A stretch of 64,000 bases of DNA from Segatella copri (GCF_019249655.2 NZ_CP137557.1:3567001-3631000), one strand, 5' to 3'; positions 7,412 through 15,943 are shown, numbered from the stretch's first letter. Notes: generated by a model not told the origin, from the sequence alone. Made by a program: numbers and translations.

Positions 7412-8662
7412 ATGAAAAGGATTATCACATATAGTATTATTGCATTGTTGCAGGCGTCGGTGGCGCTTGCTCAGACCTCTGTATCGCTTGCACAAACCCC
7501 TGTGTCGCATGCGCAAACCCCTTCGAAGCCGAAGCTTCAGAAGCGAGAGAAGTATGAATGGCAGGGAGAGATTCCTACCTATGTAGAAACGCTGAAGAAG
7601 GAACTGACGTATCCGATGGCTTGGGGAAACAGTCCGATTAAGAACTTCAAAAAATGGAAGAAGGCGGCAAGAGCGAAGGTGTTTGAATGTATGATGACGT
7701 CTCCGAAAGCGGCTGCGGCTTGGGATATGGAAGTATTGGGCGAGGAACGGAGAGACGGATATAAGGCGCAGAAAATCGCCTTTAATATCAACGCCTATTC
7801 CCGAATTACGGCTTATCTCCTGATTCCGGATGGCAAGGGCCCGTTCCCAACAGTCAATGCGCTTCATGATCATGGTGCTCATCTCTTTATAGGAAAGGAG
7901 AAGATGATTCGTCCTTTCTTTACTCCGGAAGAGAAAGATGCTCCGGAGAAGCAGGCGCTCTGTCAGGAGATTCTTGATGATGCAGATGCGTGGGCAAAAC
8001 AGCTTTACGATAATCAGTATGTGGGCGATTATCTGGCGAAACATGGCTACGTGGTCTTTTCTGCAGATGCTCCGATGTGGGGAGAACGAGGCCGGAAGGA
8101 AGGCGTGGATAGAAACAAATACGACCTGATAGCCGGCAACATGATGATGCTGGGTAGAGACCTCTCTGCCTTCATGACTTACGATGATATTTCCAGCACC
8201 GAGTTCCTGGCTTCGCTGCCGATGGTGGATGCGAAGCGTATCGGATGCGTAGGCTGTTCGATGGGAGCCTATCGTTCGTGGATGCTCTCGGCTTTATCGG
8301 ATAGAATCAAGGCGGGTGCTTCCATCTGCTGGATGATTACCACCGATGTTCAACTTACCCGGAGATTCGGAAGAAAGGAAAATGGCGGCTTTGCGAATTG
8401 CATCCCGGGGTTGAGGCAATATCTCGACTATCCTCACATCGCCTCCCTCGCTTGTCCGAAGCCGATGCTCTTCATCAATGGCACAAAAGACAAGCTCTTC
8501 CCTGTACCTGGTGTAAAAGATGCTTTCACCGAAATGCACAAGGTTTGGAAGAGTCAGGGGGCTGATAATCTGCTTGATACGGAGCTTTGGGATATTCCTC
8601 ATTCCTGCGGCTTGAAGGCGCAGGAGAAAATGCTGGAGTTTCTGGATAAGAATTTGAAATAG
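7412..8662 (+). CDS. Secreted alpha/beta-hydrolase, acetyl-xylan-esterase/dienelactone-hydrolase-like
   Basis: 416 residues from the ATG at 7412, chosen because a typical signal peptide (MKRIITYSIIALLQASVALAQ) starts there; the frame extends upstream but through the promoter. The nucleophile elbow is GCSMGAYRSW (GxSxG), with Asp in FINGTKDKLFP and His in DIPHSCG completing a plausible triad. A preceding segment (YLLIPDGKGPFPTVNALHDHG) matches hydrolases that deacetylate plant polysaccharides or related esters. Just after the signal peptide the sequence VALAQ / TSVSLAQ / TPVSHAQ repeats three times, each ending in a possible signal-peptidase site. Likely periplasmic. The actual ester substrate is unknown. 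Confidence 0.8.
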   Translation: MKRIITYSIIALLQASVALAQTSVSLAQTPVSHAQTPSKPKLQKREKYEWQGEIPTYVETLKKELTYPMAWGNSPIKNFKKWKKAARAKVFECMMTSPKAAAAWDMEVLGEERRDGYKAQKIAFNINAYSRITAYLLIPDGKGPFPTVNALHDHGAHLFIGKEKMIRPFFTPEEKDAPEKQALCQEILDDADAWAKQLYDNQYVGDYLAKHGYVVFSADAPMWGERGRKEGVDRNKYDLIAGNMMMLGRDLSAFMTYDDISSTEFLASLPMVDAKRIGCVGCSMGAYRSWMLSALSDRIKAGASICWMITTDVQLTRRFGRKENGGFANCIPGLRQYLDYPHIASLACPKPMLFINGTKDKLFPVPGVKDAFTEMHKVWKSQGADNLLDTELWDIPHSCGLKAQEKMLEFLDKNLK

Positions 8663-8697
8663 GGGTTAACAGAGTTAACAGTTAACAGCTGTTTTTC
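8662..8697. repeat. Dispersed hairpin repeat, copy 2 (left arm missing)
   Basis: GGGGTTAACAGAGTTAACAG and the following CAGCTGTTTTT match the core and right side of copy 1, but the AGAGCGGAA left arm is absent and the right arm is degraded. It begins within the esterase stop codon. Confidence 0.6.
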
Positions 8698-8720
8698 TGT
8701 ACCTTCTCCTCTTAAATATC

Positions 8721-8773
8721 AAAAGTCTACTACGCTAACGCCATTTTTTAAGGGGTTAGCGTAGTAGACTTTT
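8721..8773. terminator. Long perfect-stem bidirectional terminator
   Basis: AAAAGTCTACTACGCTAAC pairs with GTTAGCGTAGTAGACTTTT (19 bp, then one mismatch and two more pairs) around an A/T loop. T-runs flank both sides. It follows the esterase gene. Confidence 0.8.
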
Positions 8774-8810
8774 GTATTTTTACTTGTGTACTTATTCCAT
8801 TATTCCCGAT

Positions 8811-8975
8811 TATGCGGCTTGGTTAATCAGGCGCAGGGAGTTGTTCAGGCAAGCTACAGGAACGAAGAAGACTCTCCATTTAACAATGATAACTTCGTAT
8901 GGTGTAGAGCATAATGCTGGTTGGCAAAACATTCAGAACGAGGTGGTGCTGGATGATTTGTTCAAAGTAGAATAG
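8811..8975 (+). pseudogene. C-terminal remnant of an AAA/DUF234-type ATPase gene
   Basis: The reading frame ends in KTLHLTMITSYGVEHNAGW, then QNIQNEVVLDDLF and a stop. This closely matches the last 45 or so residues of the intact ATPase at 33477-34898 (AIHLTMVTTYGVAHNAYW, SEVVADDLF). Nothing upstream in the window encodes the rest of the protein; the terminator hairpin lies directly before it. This is the tail of a deleted gene. Confidence 0.75.
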
Positions 8976-9040
8976 ATAAAGGGCTTTTGTGGCTGTTTGT
9001 GTGCCTTCACACAACAGAATCTTTATGTTTCTTGAAAAAA

Positions 9041-9071
9041 ATAATCGGAAATGATACGACTTTCCGATTAT
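9041..9071. terminator. Hairpin just upstream of a promoter
   Basis: ATAATCGGAAA and TTTCCGATTAT form an 11-bp stem with T-runs outside. It can end transcription from the left. It lies 6 bp before a -7 box, so it could also act as an operator. Confidence 0.6.
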
Positions 9072-9077
9072 TTTCAT

Positions 9078-9085
9078 TACCTTTG
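9078..9085 (+). promoter_or_regulatory. -7 box ahead of the long leader region
   Basis: TACCTTTG fits TAnnTTTG. No clear -33 element is visible because the hairpin occupies that position. Transcription from here would give a leader of over 400 nt before the DUF2971 gene. Confidence 0.4.
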
Positions 9086-9508
9086 CACGCAGATACCCGT
9101 TCGCTCACGCCGAGTTGATGCTTTTCTTCCTTTTTAAAGGGGAGATGGTTGAGACGAGGACTTGGGAGGGTAGAGGTATCATACATAATATTAAAGTGCG
9201 TTTACTATGCGCTTAGTTCTTGATGAACAGAAACCTGGCAGTTTCAGAATCTTATCAAAGACTATGCAACGGTAGATGCTCTCGGGATGTGTATATTCAC
9301 ATCTCTGTACTGATGTGGCACCCTACGCAAGTAGGGTGTCCAATTCGGTATAGGGATAAGTGTATCATATCGGCGTGGGCTTCGATGTTGTTCGTTTCGA
9401 TAAGATGGGCTTGCCAGGGCCTCTGTTCATGAAGCGAGCAACGGGCAAGTTCACGCTTTCTTTTTATTGTGTATAAACCAGTTGTTTCACATTATAAAAA
9501 GTTAGATT
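9086..9508 (+). other. 423-bp non-coding stretch with several small hairpins
   Basis: No credible gene is seen. Local inverted repeats include GATGTG/CACATC near 9284-9303 and CACCCTA/TAGGGTG near 9330-9350. The region lies between a -7 box and the DUF2971 ATG. It may be a structured leader RNA or the debris of a lost gene; the sequence alone does not decide. Confidence 0.35.
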
Positions 9509-10315
9509 ATGGTACAGTCCAAATTTACAAATCAAATATTGCACTTTACAAGTTACGATGTCTTAAAGAGCATCATAAAAAATGACGGATTGCATTTTTG
9601 GGCAAGCCGTTATGATTGTATGAATGATTCTCTAGAATATAAGTGGTTGTATGAGCCGTTGAAAGAGAAAATAACCAAAAATAATATAACTCTTAAAGGG
9701 CAAGTAGATTCTTTGTATGAGCTATTCCCTTATGTTGTTTCTTTCTCTGAAGCATCTGATACTAAATACTTATGGGAAAAATATGGTAAAAATGGAAATG
9801 GGGTGTGCCTGGTCATGAATAGAAAAATAATGCTACCAACTGATGAACAATTTGCGAAAGAAGGTGACTATTTGGCATCTGTTAGATATGCGACAGAGCA
9901 AAATAAGATGGCAAAACTGGCAGAGGTTACATTAGAATATCGTAAGGAGGGCTATGGGACGGCTAATATTAGTGAAGAGTTTGTTGATGAGATTGCCTGT
10001 TGTCCTTTTGTGAAATGTGAAGAATGGAGCAAAGAGGAAGAGGTGCGCTATGTAAGAATACGTGAGCGCAATATGCAAGTTTCATGTTCAGAGAACGGAG
10101 TGTATTTTTCTTATCCACAGGATAAAAAATGTGTAAAGTATCGTGATAATAATGGCAAGCAAGTTCCTTATTTAGACATAGTTTTCTCAAAGTTGTCTTT
10201 GGAAGGAATTCTGATAGGCAAACAATTAAATTTTGAAACAACAGAAAAGACAATAAAAACTTTATTGCAGCAAATAGGTTATAAGAATATATCTGTAGAA
10301 CAATTAATGTATTAA
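9509..10315 (+). CDS. DUF2971 family protein
   Basis: 268 residues. The pattern LHFTSYDVLKSIIKNDGLHF, then FWASRYDCMNDSLE, YVVSFSEASD, WEKYGKNGNGVCL and EEWSKEEEVRYVR is typical of DUF2971, in which a conserved F.S..D....W..Y motif recurs. No function is established for the family; its fold has been suggested to resemble enzymes acting on nucleotides, which I cannot test here. AT-rich, with few optimal codons compared with the core genes nearby, suggesting acquisition. It precedes the leucine-rich repeat gene by 17 bp, so they may be co-transcribed. Confidence 0.75.
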   Translation: MVQSKFTNQILHFTSYDVLKSIIKNDGLHFWASRYDCMNDSLEYKWLYEPLKEKITKNNITLKGQVDSLYELFPYVVSFSEASDTKYLWEKYGKNGNGVCLVMNRKIMLPTDEQFAKEGDYLASVRYATEQNKMAKLAEVTLEYRKEGYGTANISEEFVDEIACCPFVKCEEWSKEEEVRYVRIRERNMQVSCSENGVYFSYPQDKKCVKYRDNNGKQVPYLDIVFSKLSLEGILIGKQLNFETTEKTIKTLLQQIGYKNISVEQLMY

Positions 10316-10332
10316 CAAATAAATAGAAGAAT

Positions 10333-11781
10333 ATGAGAACAATTACTTTTAAAGGGCTGTTTTTAACAGCGGTATTTATGTTGCTTGGTTGTTTAGCAAT
10401 TCAGGCTGCAGATGGTGGCTTGATTACCAAACAGATTACAATCAAGCTGGATAAGGCTGGTACTTTATCTGGTAAAATTGGTTATAACAAAAAACGTCAG
10501 ATTACTAATCTTAAGATTGTTGGTGAGATAAATGGAAGTGATTTGCAATTTGTTCGTGAGATGGCAGGAGTAAATTTTTACGGTGGACCTGTTGAAGGAA
10601 ATCTATCTGTATTAGATTTGTCTGAAGCGAAAATAATAAAAGGAGGTTCTTTTTATTATTCCCCAAGTGGCTCTTATGATAAATATTATACAACAGATGA
10701 TACCATCGGTAGTTATACATTTTATGAATGCAGAAATTTGAAGAGTTTAAAACTCCCTTCTGGTGTTACCGAAATAGGCTCTTCCGCCTTTGAGGACTGT
10801 AGAGATTTGACAAGTTTGACCATCCCTTCTGGTGTTACCGAGATAGGCTCTTCCGCCTTTAAGGGCTGTACTGATTTAACTAGTTTATCCCTCCCTTCTG
10901 GTATTACCGAGATAGGCTCTTTAACCTTTTATGGCTGTACTGGTTTAACTAGTTTATCCCTCCCTTCTGGTGTTACCGAGATAGGCTCTTCCGCCTTTGA
11001 GGGCTGTACTGGTTTAACTAGTTTATCCCTCCCTTCTGGTGTTACCGAAATAGGCTCTTCCGCCTTTGAGGACTGTAGAGGTTTGACAAGTTTGTCCCTC
11101 CCTTCTGGTATTACCGAGATAGGCTCTTTAACCTTTTATGGCTGTACTGGTTTAACTAGTTTATCCCTCCCTTCTGGTGTTACCGAAATAGGCTCTGCCG
11201 CCTTTAGTGGCTGTACTGGTTTAACTAGTTTATCCCTCCCTTCTAGTATTACCGAGATAGACTTTTACGCTTTTAAGGGCTGTACTGGTTTAAAAGATGT
11301 TAGCTTTTATATTAATGGTGATTTTGAGACATATTTGACAAAAGATCATCCTTGTATAGAGGTTGGTTGTGGTATTAAATATTATCTGAATGATGAAGAA
11401 ATTACAAGTATAGTGGTGCCATCTAGTGTAACTACTTTAGGTATGTATGCTTTCCAAAGATGCTCGAACTTACTGTCTGTATATGTTAGCTGGCCAACTC
11501 CGATTTCTGCTTACAAGACTTTTAGTGAAACAAATTTAGGAAAATGTACTCTATATGTTCCACAAGGAACAGAACAAGACTATTGGCTTGCTAATGTTTG
11601 GGGCGATTTTGGAAAGATAGTAGAGTTCGATGCAACTGGCATTGATAAGGTTACAACCTCAAATGATGCCAAGGAACTCTCTCGCTATTCTGTAAATGGT
11701 CAGCGATTGTCTGCTCCAGCCAAGGGATTGAACATCGTTAAGTATAGTGATGGTAGTGTGAAGAAAGTTGTTGTTCAATAA
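10333..11781 (+). CDS. BspA-like leucine-rich repeat surface protein (LRR_5)
   Basis: 482 residues with an N-terminal signal peptide (FLTAVFMLLGCLAIQA). Cys20 gives a weak lipobox-like site, but cleavage after AIQA is also possible. Residues about 134-318 hold eight 23-residue repeats of the form LTSLSLPSGVTEIGSSAFEG followed by CTG, the Treponema/BspA type of leucine-rich repeat involved in adhesion in characterised relatives. A short LRR-like pair follows (SIVVPSSVTTLGMYAF). The C-terminus (RYSVNGQRLSAP, GLNIVKYSDGSVKKVVV) resembles a type IX secretion sorting tail, so surface display is likely. Confidence 0.85.
   Translation: MRTITFKGLFLTAVFMLLGCLAIQAADGGLITKQITIKLDKAGTLSGKIGYNKKRQITNLKIVGEINGSDLQFVREMAGVNFYGGPVEGNLSVLDLSEAKIIKGGSFYYSPSGSYDKYYTTDDTIGSYTFYECRNLKSLKLPSGVTEIGSSAFEDCRDLTSLTIPSGVTEIGSSAFKGCTDLTSLSLPSGITEIGSLTFYGCTGLTSLSLPSGVTEIGSSAFEGCTGLTSLSLPSGVTEIGSSAFEDCRGLTSLSLPSGITEIGSLTFYGCTGLTSLSLPSGVTEIGSAAFSGCTGLTSLSLPSSITEIDFYAFKGCTGLKDVSFYINGDFETYLTKDHPCIEVGCGIKYYLNDEEITSIVVPSSVTTLGMYAFQRCSNLLSVYVSWPTPISAYKTFSETNLGKCTLYVPQGTEQDYWLANVWGDFGKIVEFDATGIDKVTTSNDAKELSRYSVNGQRLSAPAKGLNIVKYSDGSVKKVVVQ
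10735..11286 (+). repeat. Eight 69-bp DNA repeats encoding the LRR units
   Basis: Unit borders recur every 69 bp (TTTAACTAGTTTATCCCTCC marks many). Units 3 and 6 encode identical residues (GITEIGSLTFYGCTG), and units 4, 5 and 7 differ at a few positions, which indicates recent duplication and gene conversion. Confidence 0.85.
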
Positions 11782-11791
11782 ATGACGACAG

Positions 11792-11837
11792 GCATCTTGT
11801 GATGCTATATGGGAGCACTGTGGCTTACTAGGTGCTC
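11792..11837 (+). other. Two small hairpins in the leader of a decayed gene
   Basis: GCATC/GATGC (11792-11805) and GAGCAC/GTGCTC (11813-11837) lie upstream of the decayed start at 11901. They look like a structured 5' leader left behind. Confidence 0.35.
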
Positions 11838-11900
11838 TGCCGCATAGATACCGTAGGCAGGTGAAGACCTATTTTAAACTAACCCTAAAAAGCGAAGACA

Positions 11901-11975
11901 ATGAAAAAGTCAACGTAGATTAAGGTACTTTTGTTGGTGGTCTTAATGCTGATATTTAGTTTGGAGGCTTACTAA
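11901..11975 (+). pseudogene. Decayed start of a secreted-protein gene
   Basis: ATG AAA AAG TCA ACG is followed by TAG, then codons for IKVLLLVVLMLIFSLEAY and TAA. The hydrophobic run is a signal peptide with a stop codon inserted after residue 5. Nothing of a mature protein follows before the terminator at 11990, so it is a gene fragment. Confidence 0.5.
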
Positions 11976-11989
11976 CAGAAGCTTTCATT

Positions 11990-12015
11990 GGGGCACGAGT
12001 AATCGTGCCCTTTTT
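11990..12015 (+). terminator. Intrinsic terminator
   Basis: GGGCACGA and TCGTGCCC form an 8-bp GC-rich stem around GTAA, followed by TTTTT. Confidence 0.85.
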
Positions 12016-12090
12016 CATTCTTTCCTTAGTACAAACATTTTAAATTAGTGATTTTAGAATAACTAACTGAGAAATTACTAAAAATAAAAA

Positions 12091-12112
12091 AGAGCGGAAG
12101 AACAACCGGGGG
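12091..12112. repeat. Dispersed hairpin repeat, copy 3, left half (split by IS)
   Basis: AGAGCGGAAGAACAAC followed by a G-run matches the left arm of copy 1. The matching right half resumes at 14141 after the insertion sequence. Confidence 0.8.
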
Positions 12113-12200
12113 AGGCCGTCCGAAAACTTAATTAGGGAAGCAAACAACTGAATTGGGCATTTTTCTTTTGCTCTTTATAGTTAATTAACTTCGTATCTTC

Positions 12201-12229
12201 TTGATTCTCAATTATTTTATGTATCTTTG
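12201..12229 (+). promoter_or_regulatory. Promoter of the IS transposase
   Basis: TTG (12201-12203) and TATCTTTG (12222-12229), 18 bp apart, within the left end of the element, 20 bp before the ATG. Confidence 0.5.
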
Positions 12230-12249
12230 TAGTAAAAAACAAGAAAGAT

Positions 12250-13938
12250 ATGGCATATAAAAAAGGACAAGATAGACGACAGAGGGTTCTTTTCCCTGAT
12301 TGCATTGACGAGTATGTAGAGGCTGACGCCCCTGTTCGCTTGTTTGATGCTTTTGTCGATAATCTCAAAATGGATGAACTGGGATTCGTCCGCAGTACTC
12401 CTGCAGAGACAGGTACTCCTGGATATGATCCTCGCGATCTCCTCAAACTCTATATTTATGGTTACTTCTATCAGGTACGTTCCTCTCGCAAACTTGCTCG
12501 TGAGTGCAAGTGTAACGTAGAGGTAATGTGGCTGCTCAACAAGCTGACTCCTGACTTTCGTACAATCTCCGATTTCCGCAAGGACAACAAGAAGGCTATT
12601 ACTAAAGTTTTTAAAGAGTTCAACAAGTTTTGTATGGGACTGAAGCTCTTTTCCAAGTCGTACATCTCTATTGATGGAAGCAAGTTTAAGGCTGTAAATG
12701 CTAAAGACAACAACCTTACTCTAAGCAAACTCGATGACCGAATCAAGCGTCTTGATGAACATATTTCAATCTATATGGAAGAACTTGAAGCATACGATCA
12801 TGAGGAAGGACGCAGGCTCTCTAAAGATGAGTTGCAACGTAAGCTTGATGTTTGCAAGGAGCGCAAGGAACGCTATGAGGGATACCGTGATACACTTGAG
12901 AAAAGTGGTGAAAGCCAGATTTCCTTAACCGATCCTGATTCCCGACTAATGAAAGCCAACGAAGGCTTTTGTGTCGGTTATAATGTGCAAACTGCAGTTG
13001 ATGCGGAGAGCCATATGATAGCAGGCTTCCTGGTAACCAACAGTCCAACAGACCATGGTCAGCTTACAAGCGTAGCATCTGAGGTGAAAGCCGATTATGG
13101 TGTTGACGTTCTTGAATCAACTGCAGACAAGGGGTACGAGTGTCCCGAGGATCATGCAGATGCATTGGCTAATGGTATCGTACCAAATGTCATCCAACGT
13201 GATGGCAGCTGCACGGAGCAGGTTCAGTTTGACTATAACGAAGCTACCATAACTGACGAACAAAAGTCAAGTACTAATCCAGAAGATTTGAAGGCATGTC
13301 TTGAAGCAGCAGTCATACCGGAAGCCTACAAGGATTTTTTAACCGATGCACAGATTGTAGAGGTCAAGGAGTACACTTCTGATGTAGCAGAGTCTGCTGT
13401 ACTGAAGATGACTCCCGGGCAGATGCGTGCCAAGGCTCTTGAAGGATACTTCGTGAGGGATGCCGAACGCAATCTTGTCTATTGTCCGCAAGGAGAAATC
13501 CTGAGGCAAAAGTCTATCAAAAGAAACGGTATGATCCGCTATTGCAACAAGCTTGCATGTAAAAAATGCAAGTGCAAGTGTACCATCCAGAAGTTCAAGG
13601 AGGCAGACTTCAACAAAGACACCTTGATAAAGGCAACCGAAGCAAAACGCAAGCAACTCAAAGAAGAGAATAAGGACAAGCCAAAACCTCCAAGAATGAA
13701 GATCGTGAAGAAGGTTGTCCGTTACGTTTTACATCTAGATCAGAACAAGATGGACAATCGCAAATGCCTCTCCGAGCATCCTTTTGGAACCATGAAGCGA
13801 GCACTTGGGCAATACTACTTTTTACTGAAAGGCAAACTGAAAGTAACTGCTGAGATGGGTCTCTTTTGCCTATCTTATAACCTTCGTCGTGCCATATCTC
13901 TCAAAGGTGTACCTGCTTTGATTGCTTCTCTTGGATAA
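12250..13938 (+). CDS. IS1182-family transposase
   Basis: 562 residues, the length expected for IS1182 transposases. The N-terminal DUF772-like region reads FVRSTPAETGTPGYDPRDLL and KLYIYGYFY; a helical insert rich in charged residues (about 155-215) follows. The DDE residues are supported by YISIDGSKFKA, ESTADKGYEC and SEHPFGTMKRALG. A Cys cluster (CNKLACKKCKCKC) near residue 440 may bind zinc. No frameshift or internal stop is seen, so the element may still be active. Confidence 0.92.
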   Translation: MAYKKGQDRRQRVLFPDCIDEYVEADAPVRLFDAFVDNLKMDELGFVRSTPAETGTPGYDPRDLLKLYIYGYFYQVRSSRKLARECKCNVEVMWLLNKLTPDFRTISDFRKDNKKAITKVFKEFNKFCMGLKLFSKSYISIDGSKFKAVNAKDNNLTLSKLDDRIKRLDEHISIYMEELEAYDHEEGRRLSKDELQRKLDVCKERKERYEGYRDTLEKSGESQISLTDPDSRLMKANEGFCVGYNVQTAVDAESHMIAGFLVTNSPTDHGQLTSVASEVKADYGVDVLESTADKGYECPEDHADALANGIVPNVIQRDGSCTEQVQFDYNEATITDEQKSSTNPEDLKACLEAAVIPEAYKDFLTDAQIVEVKEYTSDVAESAVLKMTPGQMRAKALEGYFVRDAERNLVYCPQGEILRQKSIKRNGMIRYCNKLACKKCKCKCTIQKFKEADFNKDTLIKATEAKRKQLKEENKDKPKPPRMKIVKKVVRYVLHLDQNKMDNRKCLSEHPFGTMKRALGQYYFLLKGKLKVTAEMGLFCLSYNLRRAISLKGVPALIASLG

Positions 13939-14140
13939 TGACCTGTAGGGATCAATACCATCGAAAAACACGCTCTATTAGTGTTCATATCGGCCATTTT
14001 AAGCCCTTATGACGAATTGTTTAACATAAACTAAAATTTTAAGATGAAAAAAGATATGCCCTTAGAGGGACTTAGGTGGAGTCGTGATAGCGGTTCTGCC
14101 CTCTATGATACACCCCAAAACGGCCGTTCTCGGACGGGCT

Positions 14141-14184
14141 GGGGGGTTAACAGAGTTAACAGTTAACAGTTGTTTTTCCGCTCT
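14141..14184. repeat. Dispersed hairpin repeat, copy 3, right half
   Basis: A G-run, TTAACAGAGTTAACAGTTAA and CAGTTGTTTTTCCGCTCT match the right side of copy 1. Joined to 12091-12112 it rebuilds a full copy, showing that the IS entered an existing repeat. Confidence 0.8.
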
Positions 14185-14197
14185 TTTCAATATGATT

Positions 14198-15754
14198 TTA
14201 CCACAATTCTGCTGGCGACAGATCCTTGTCCTTTCTGCCCATCAGATAGTAATCGGCAAGGAACTGAAGGTTTGCCTGGGTAATCTTCAAGCCTGCCTCC
14301 TTTACGTATCGGCTGGTGAAGAGGTTGGCATCAGGCAACATGTTGTTGTCTATCAGCTTGCACACAATCTCGTAAGGGAATGGGCGACCGTTGCCGCTGA
14401 TGATGTTGAAACCATCAACCTCCGCACGCTCAGCGTTGTAATATGGATTCTCTGGAGCTGCAATGCAATGAGCCATACCGAAACAGATATTGATGCCCGT
14501 ATATGGACTTCCGCAAACGATGATTCCCTTCTCGTATTTTGGAGGAAACTTGATGTTGGCTGGTAATTCGAAACCTATCTCCTGCAAGAACTCCTTCAGG
14601 GTCTTGACATCCTCCAGGAAGATGAACTTATCCCCGAAATCCTTCGCCTTGAGCAGGTTGTAATCGTGGATAGGCTGCTTGCGGTTCAGGCGGTCTTTCT
14701 CAGCCTCAATCTGCTCCTTGTTCTCCTCGTAAGGAGGGTTCAGTAAGGCACCCGTCTGCCACCAGTCACCACCGAAGTAGAAGAGGTTGGTAACAATCAG
14801 CTGTTCGCCGCTGAGGAATGCGCTCGCATCCTCGATGTTGGTAGAATCCTTGCGCACTCTGAGCAGATTCTCTTCTTCCTTCGCATCATATACATCTTTC
14901 AGATAGAAGAAGTTATCATCCTCCTTGATCATCTTAAAGGCACGGGTGCTCTTGTAGTCGATGTCTGTCCAGAGCTTGTGGGCAGGATGATGTTCGCTCA
15001 CCTTGGCAAGCCATTCGGCAGAGGTGAGGGCGAGCAGGTTGTTGCGGCTGTTCATCGTCTGTTCTATCTGGATAGAGTAGGCGATGATGTCGTTGAAGCC
15101 CTGTGGAGAGTGGGCGAGGCGCTCCAGCTCCATCTGAAGGCGGAATCGGTTGCCCACGTTGAAGTAGCAGCCATAGTGGAACCAGGCGAGTGCATCGCGA
15201 TATTCATAGAACTTATCCTCATCGGTAGGCAGTTCGCAGAGGAACTCATAGAGGCGGTCGTTCTCTGGTGCCGTTTCATACTCCTTGTCGAGCACATTGT
15301 AGGCAAGCTTTGCTGCCAGCTCTACGGTGCTGAAGAGGAAAGGCACGGCTCCCTGCACATGACTGCTCTGCTGGTAATGATGCCAGCAGAGGAACTTGAT
15401 GTCGGCAAAGTTGATTTCGTCCGGGTCGTATGGAGGCATATTTTCGTTCAGGGTATTCTGGATGAAATCGTCCTCGTTCTCATAGAAAGGGATGTAGGAG
15501 CCGTAGCGCTTCTTGCATTCGGCAGTAAAGGTCTTCCAGATGCAGGTGCCTGAGATGATGTCCTCGAAGTAGCCGGCTATGCTGAGTGCAAGCTGCTTGG
15601 CTTCCTCCACGTTTGGAAACTGGTGGGTGAAGCATGCCTCGTCAAGGGCGTGATATATTTCGTTGGCAAGTTCTGTGTAGTACTGGTCAACGTCGTTTGG
15701 TTTCTCGTATGGATGCATTGCCATCCACTCTTGGGTGAAAATTACCTTTTTCAT
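14198..15754 (-). CDS. Uncharacterised protein, DUF3843-like
   Basis: 518 residues with no signal peptide or membrane segment. The start (EWMAMHPYEKPNDVDQYYTE) resembles the DUF3843 family of Bacteroidales, in which a tryptophan and an HPY motif are followed by an LANEIY-type helix. The middle part is helical and rich in aromatic and acidic residues (WHHYQQSSHVQGAVPFLFS, WFHYGCYFNVGN). The final third (GIIVCGSPYTGINICFGMAH, NPYYN) looks like a separate domain. Function unknown. It is transcribed divergently from the DEAD-box helicase gene with its own -7 box, and its 3' end abuts the hairpin repeat. Confidence 0.6.
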   Translation of the reverse strand: MKKVIFTQEWMAMHPYEKPNDVDQYYTELANEIYHALDEACFTHQFPNVEEAKQLALSIAGYFEDIISGTCIWKTFTAECKKRYGSYIPFYENEDDFIQNTLNENMPPYDPDEINFADIKFLCWHHYQQSSHVQGAVPFLFSTVELAAKLAYNVLDKEYETAPENDRLYEFLCELPTDEDKFYEYRDALAWFHYGCYFNVGNRFRLQMELERLAHSPQGFNDIIAYSIQIEQTMNSRNNLLALTSAEWLAKVSEHHPAHKLWTDIDYKSTRAFKMIKEDDNFFYLKDVYDAKEEENLLRVRKDSTNIEDASAFLSGEQLIVTNLFYFGGDWWQTGALLNPPYEENKEQIEAEKDRLNRKQPIHDYNLLKAKDFGDKFIFLEDVKTLKEFLQEIGFELPANIKFPPKYEKGIIVCGSPYTGINICFGMAHCIAAPENPYYNAERAEVDGFNIISGNGRPFPYEIVCKLIDNNMLPDANLFTSRYVKEAGLKITQANLQFLADYYLMGRKDKDLSPAELW

Positions 15755-15892
15755 ATCGTTTGATTCTTTGTTGTTTCGAGGTTATAACGGATGCATCGTA
15801 TAGGTGCGAGGGTCGTTATTCTCGTTGTTTGTTATTATCAATTGTTAGTCGTTCGGCATAGAATGTCGCCCGATTTATCTGTAAAGATAATG

Positions 15893-15900
15893 CAAAGATA
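15893..15900 (-). promoter_or_regulatory. -7 box of the DUF3843-like gene
   Basis: Minus-strand TATCTTTG, 138 bp before the ATG at 15754. No clear -33 element. Confidence 0.45.
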
Positions 15901-15943
15901 ATGATTTCTGCGCAAAAAATGCAAGAAACTCGCATTTTTTTCG

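Larger units (their letters stand above)
12113..14140 (+). mobile_element. Complete IS1182-like insertion sequence, 2028 bp
   Basis: Terminal inverted repeats begin AGGCCGTCCGAAAAC (left, 12113) and, read inward from the right end at 14140, AGCCCGTCCGAGAAC: 13 of 15 match. A G-run flanks both ends (GGGGG 12108-12112; GGGGGG from 14141), consistent with a 4-5 bp target duplication, although a homopolymer target makes its length ambiguous. One intact transposase gene (12250-13938) fills the centre. About 200 bp after the gene hold no second gene. The element is inserted inside the hairpin repeat whose halves flank it. Confidence 0.85.

Noticed and set aside
9220..9432. 70-residue plus-strand frame in the leader region
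   Set aside because: Cys/Trp-rich peptide crossing several hairpins; more likely non-coding.
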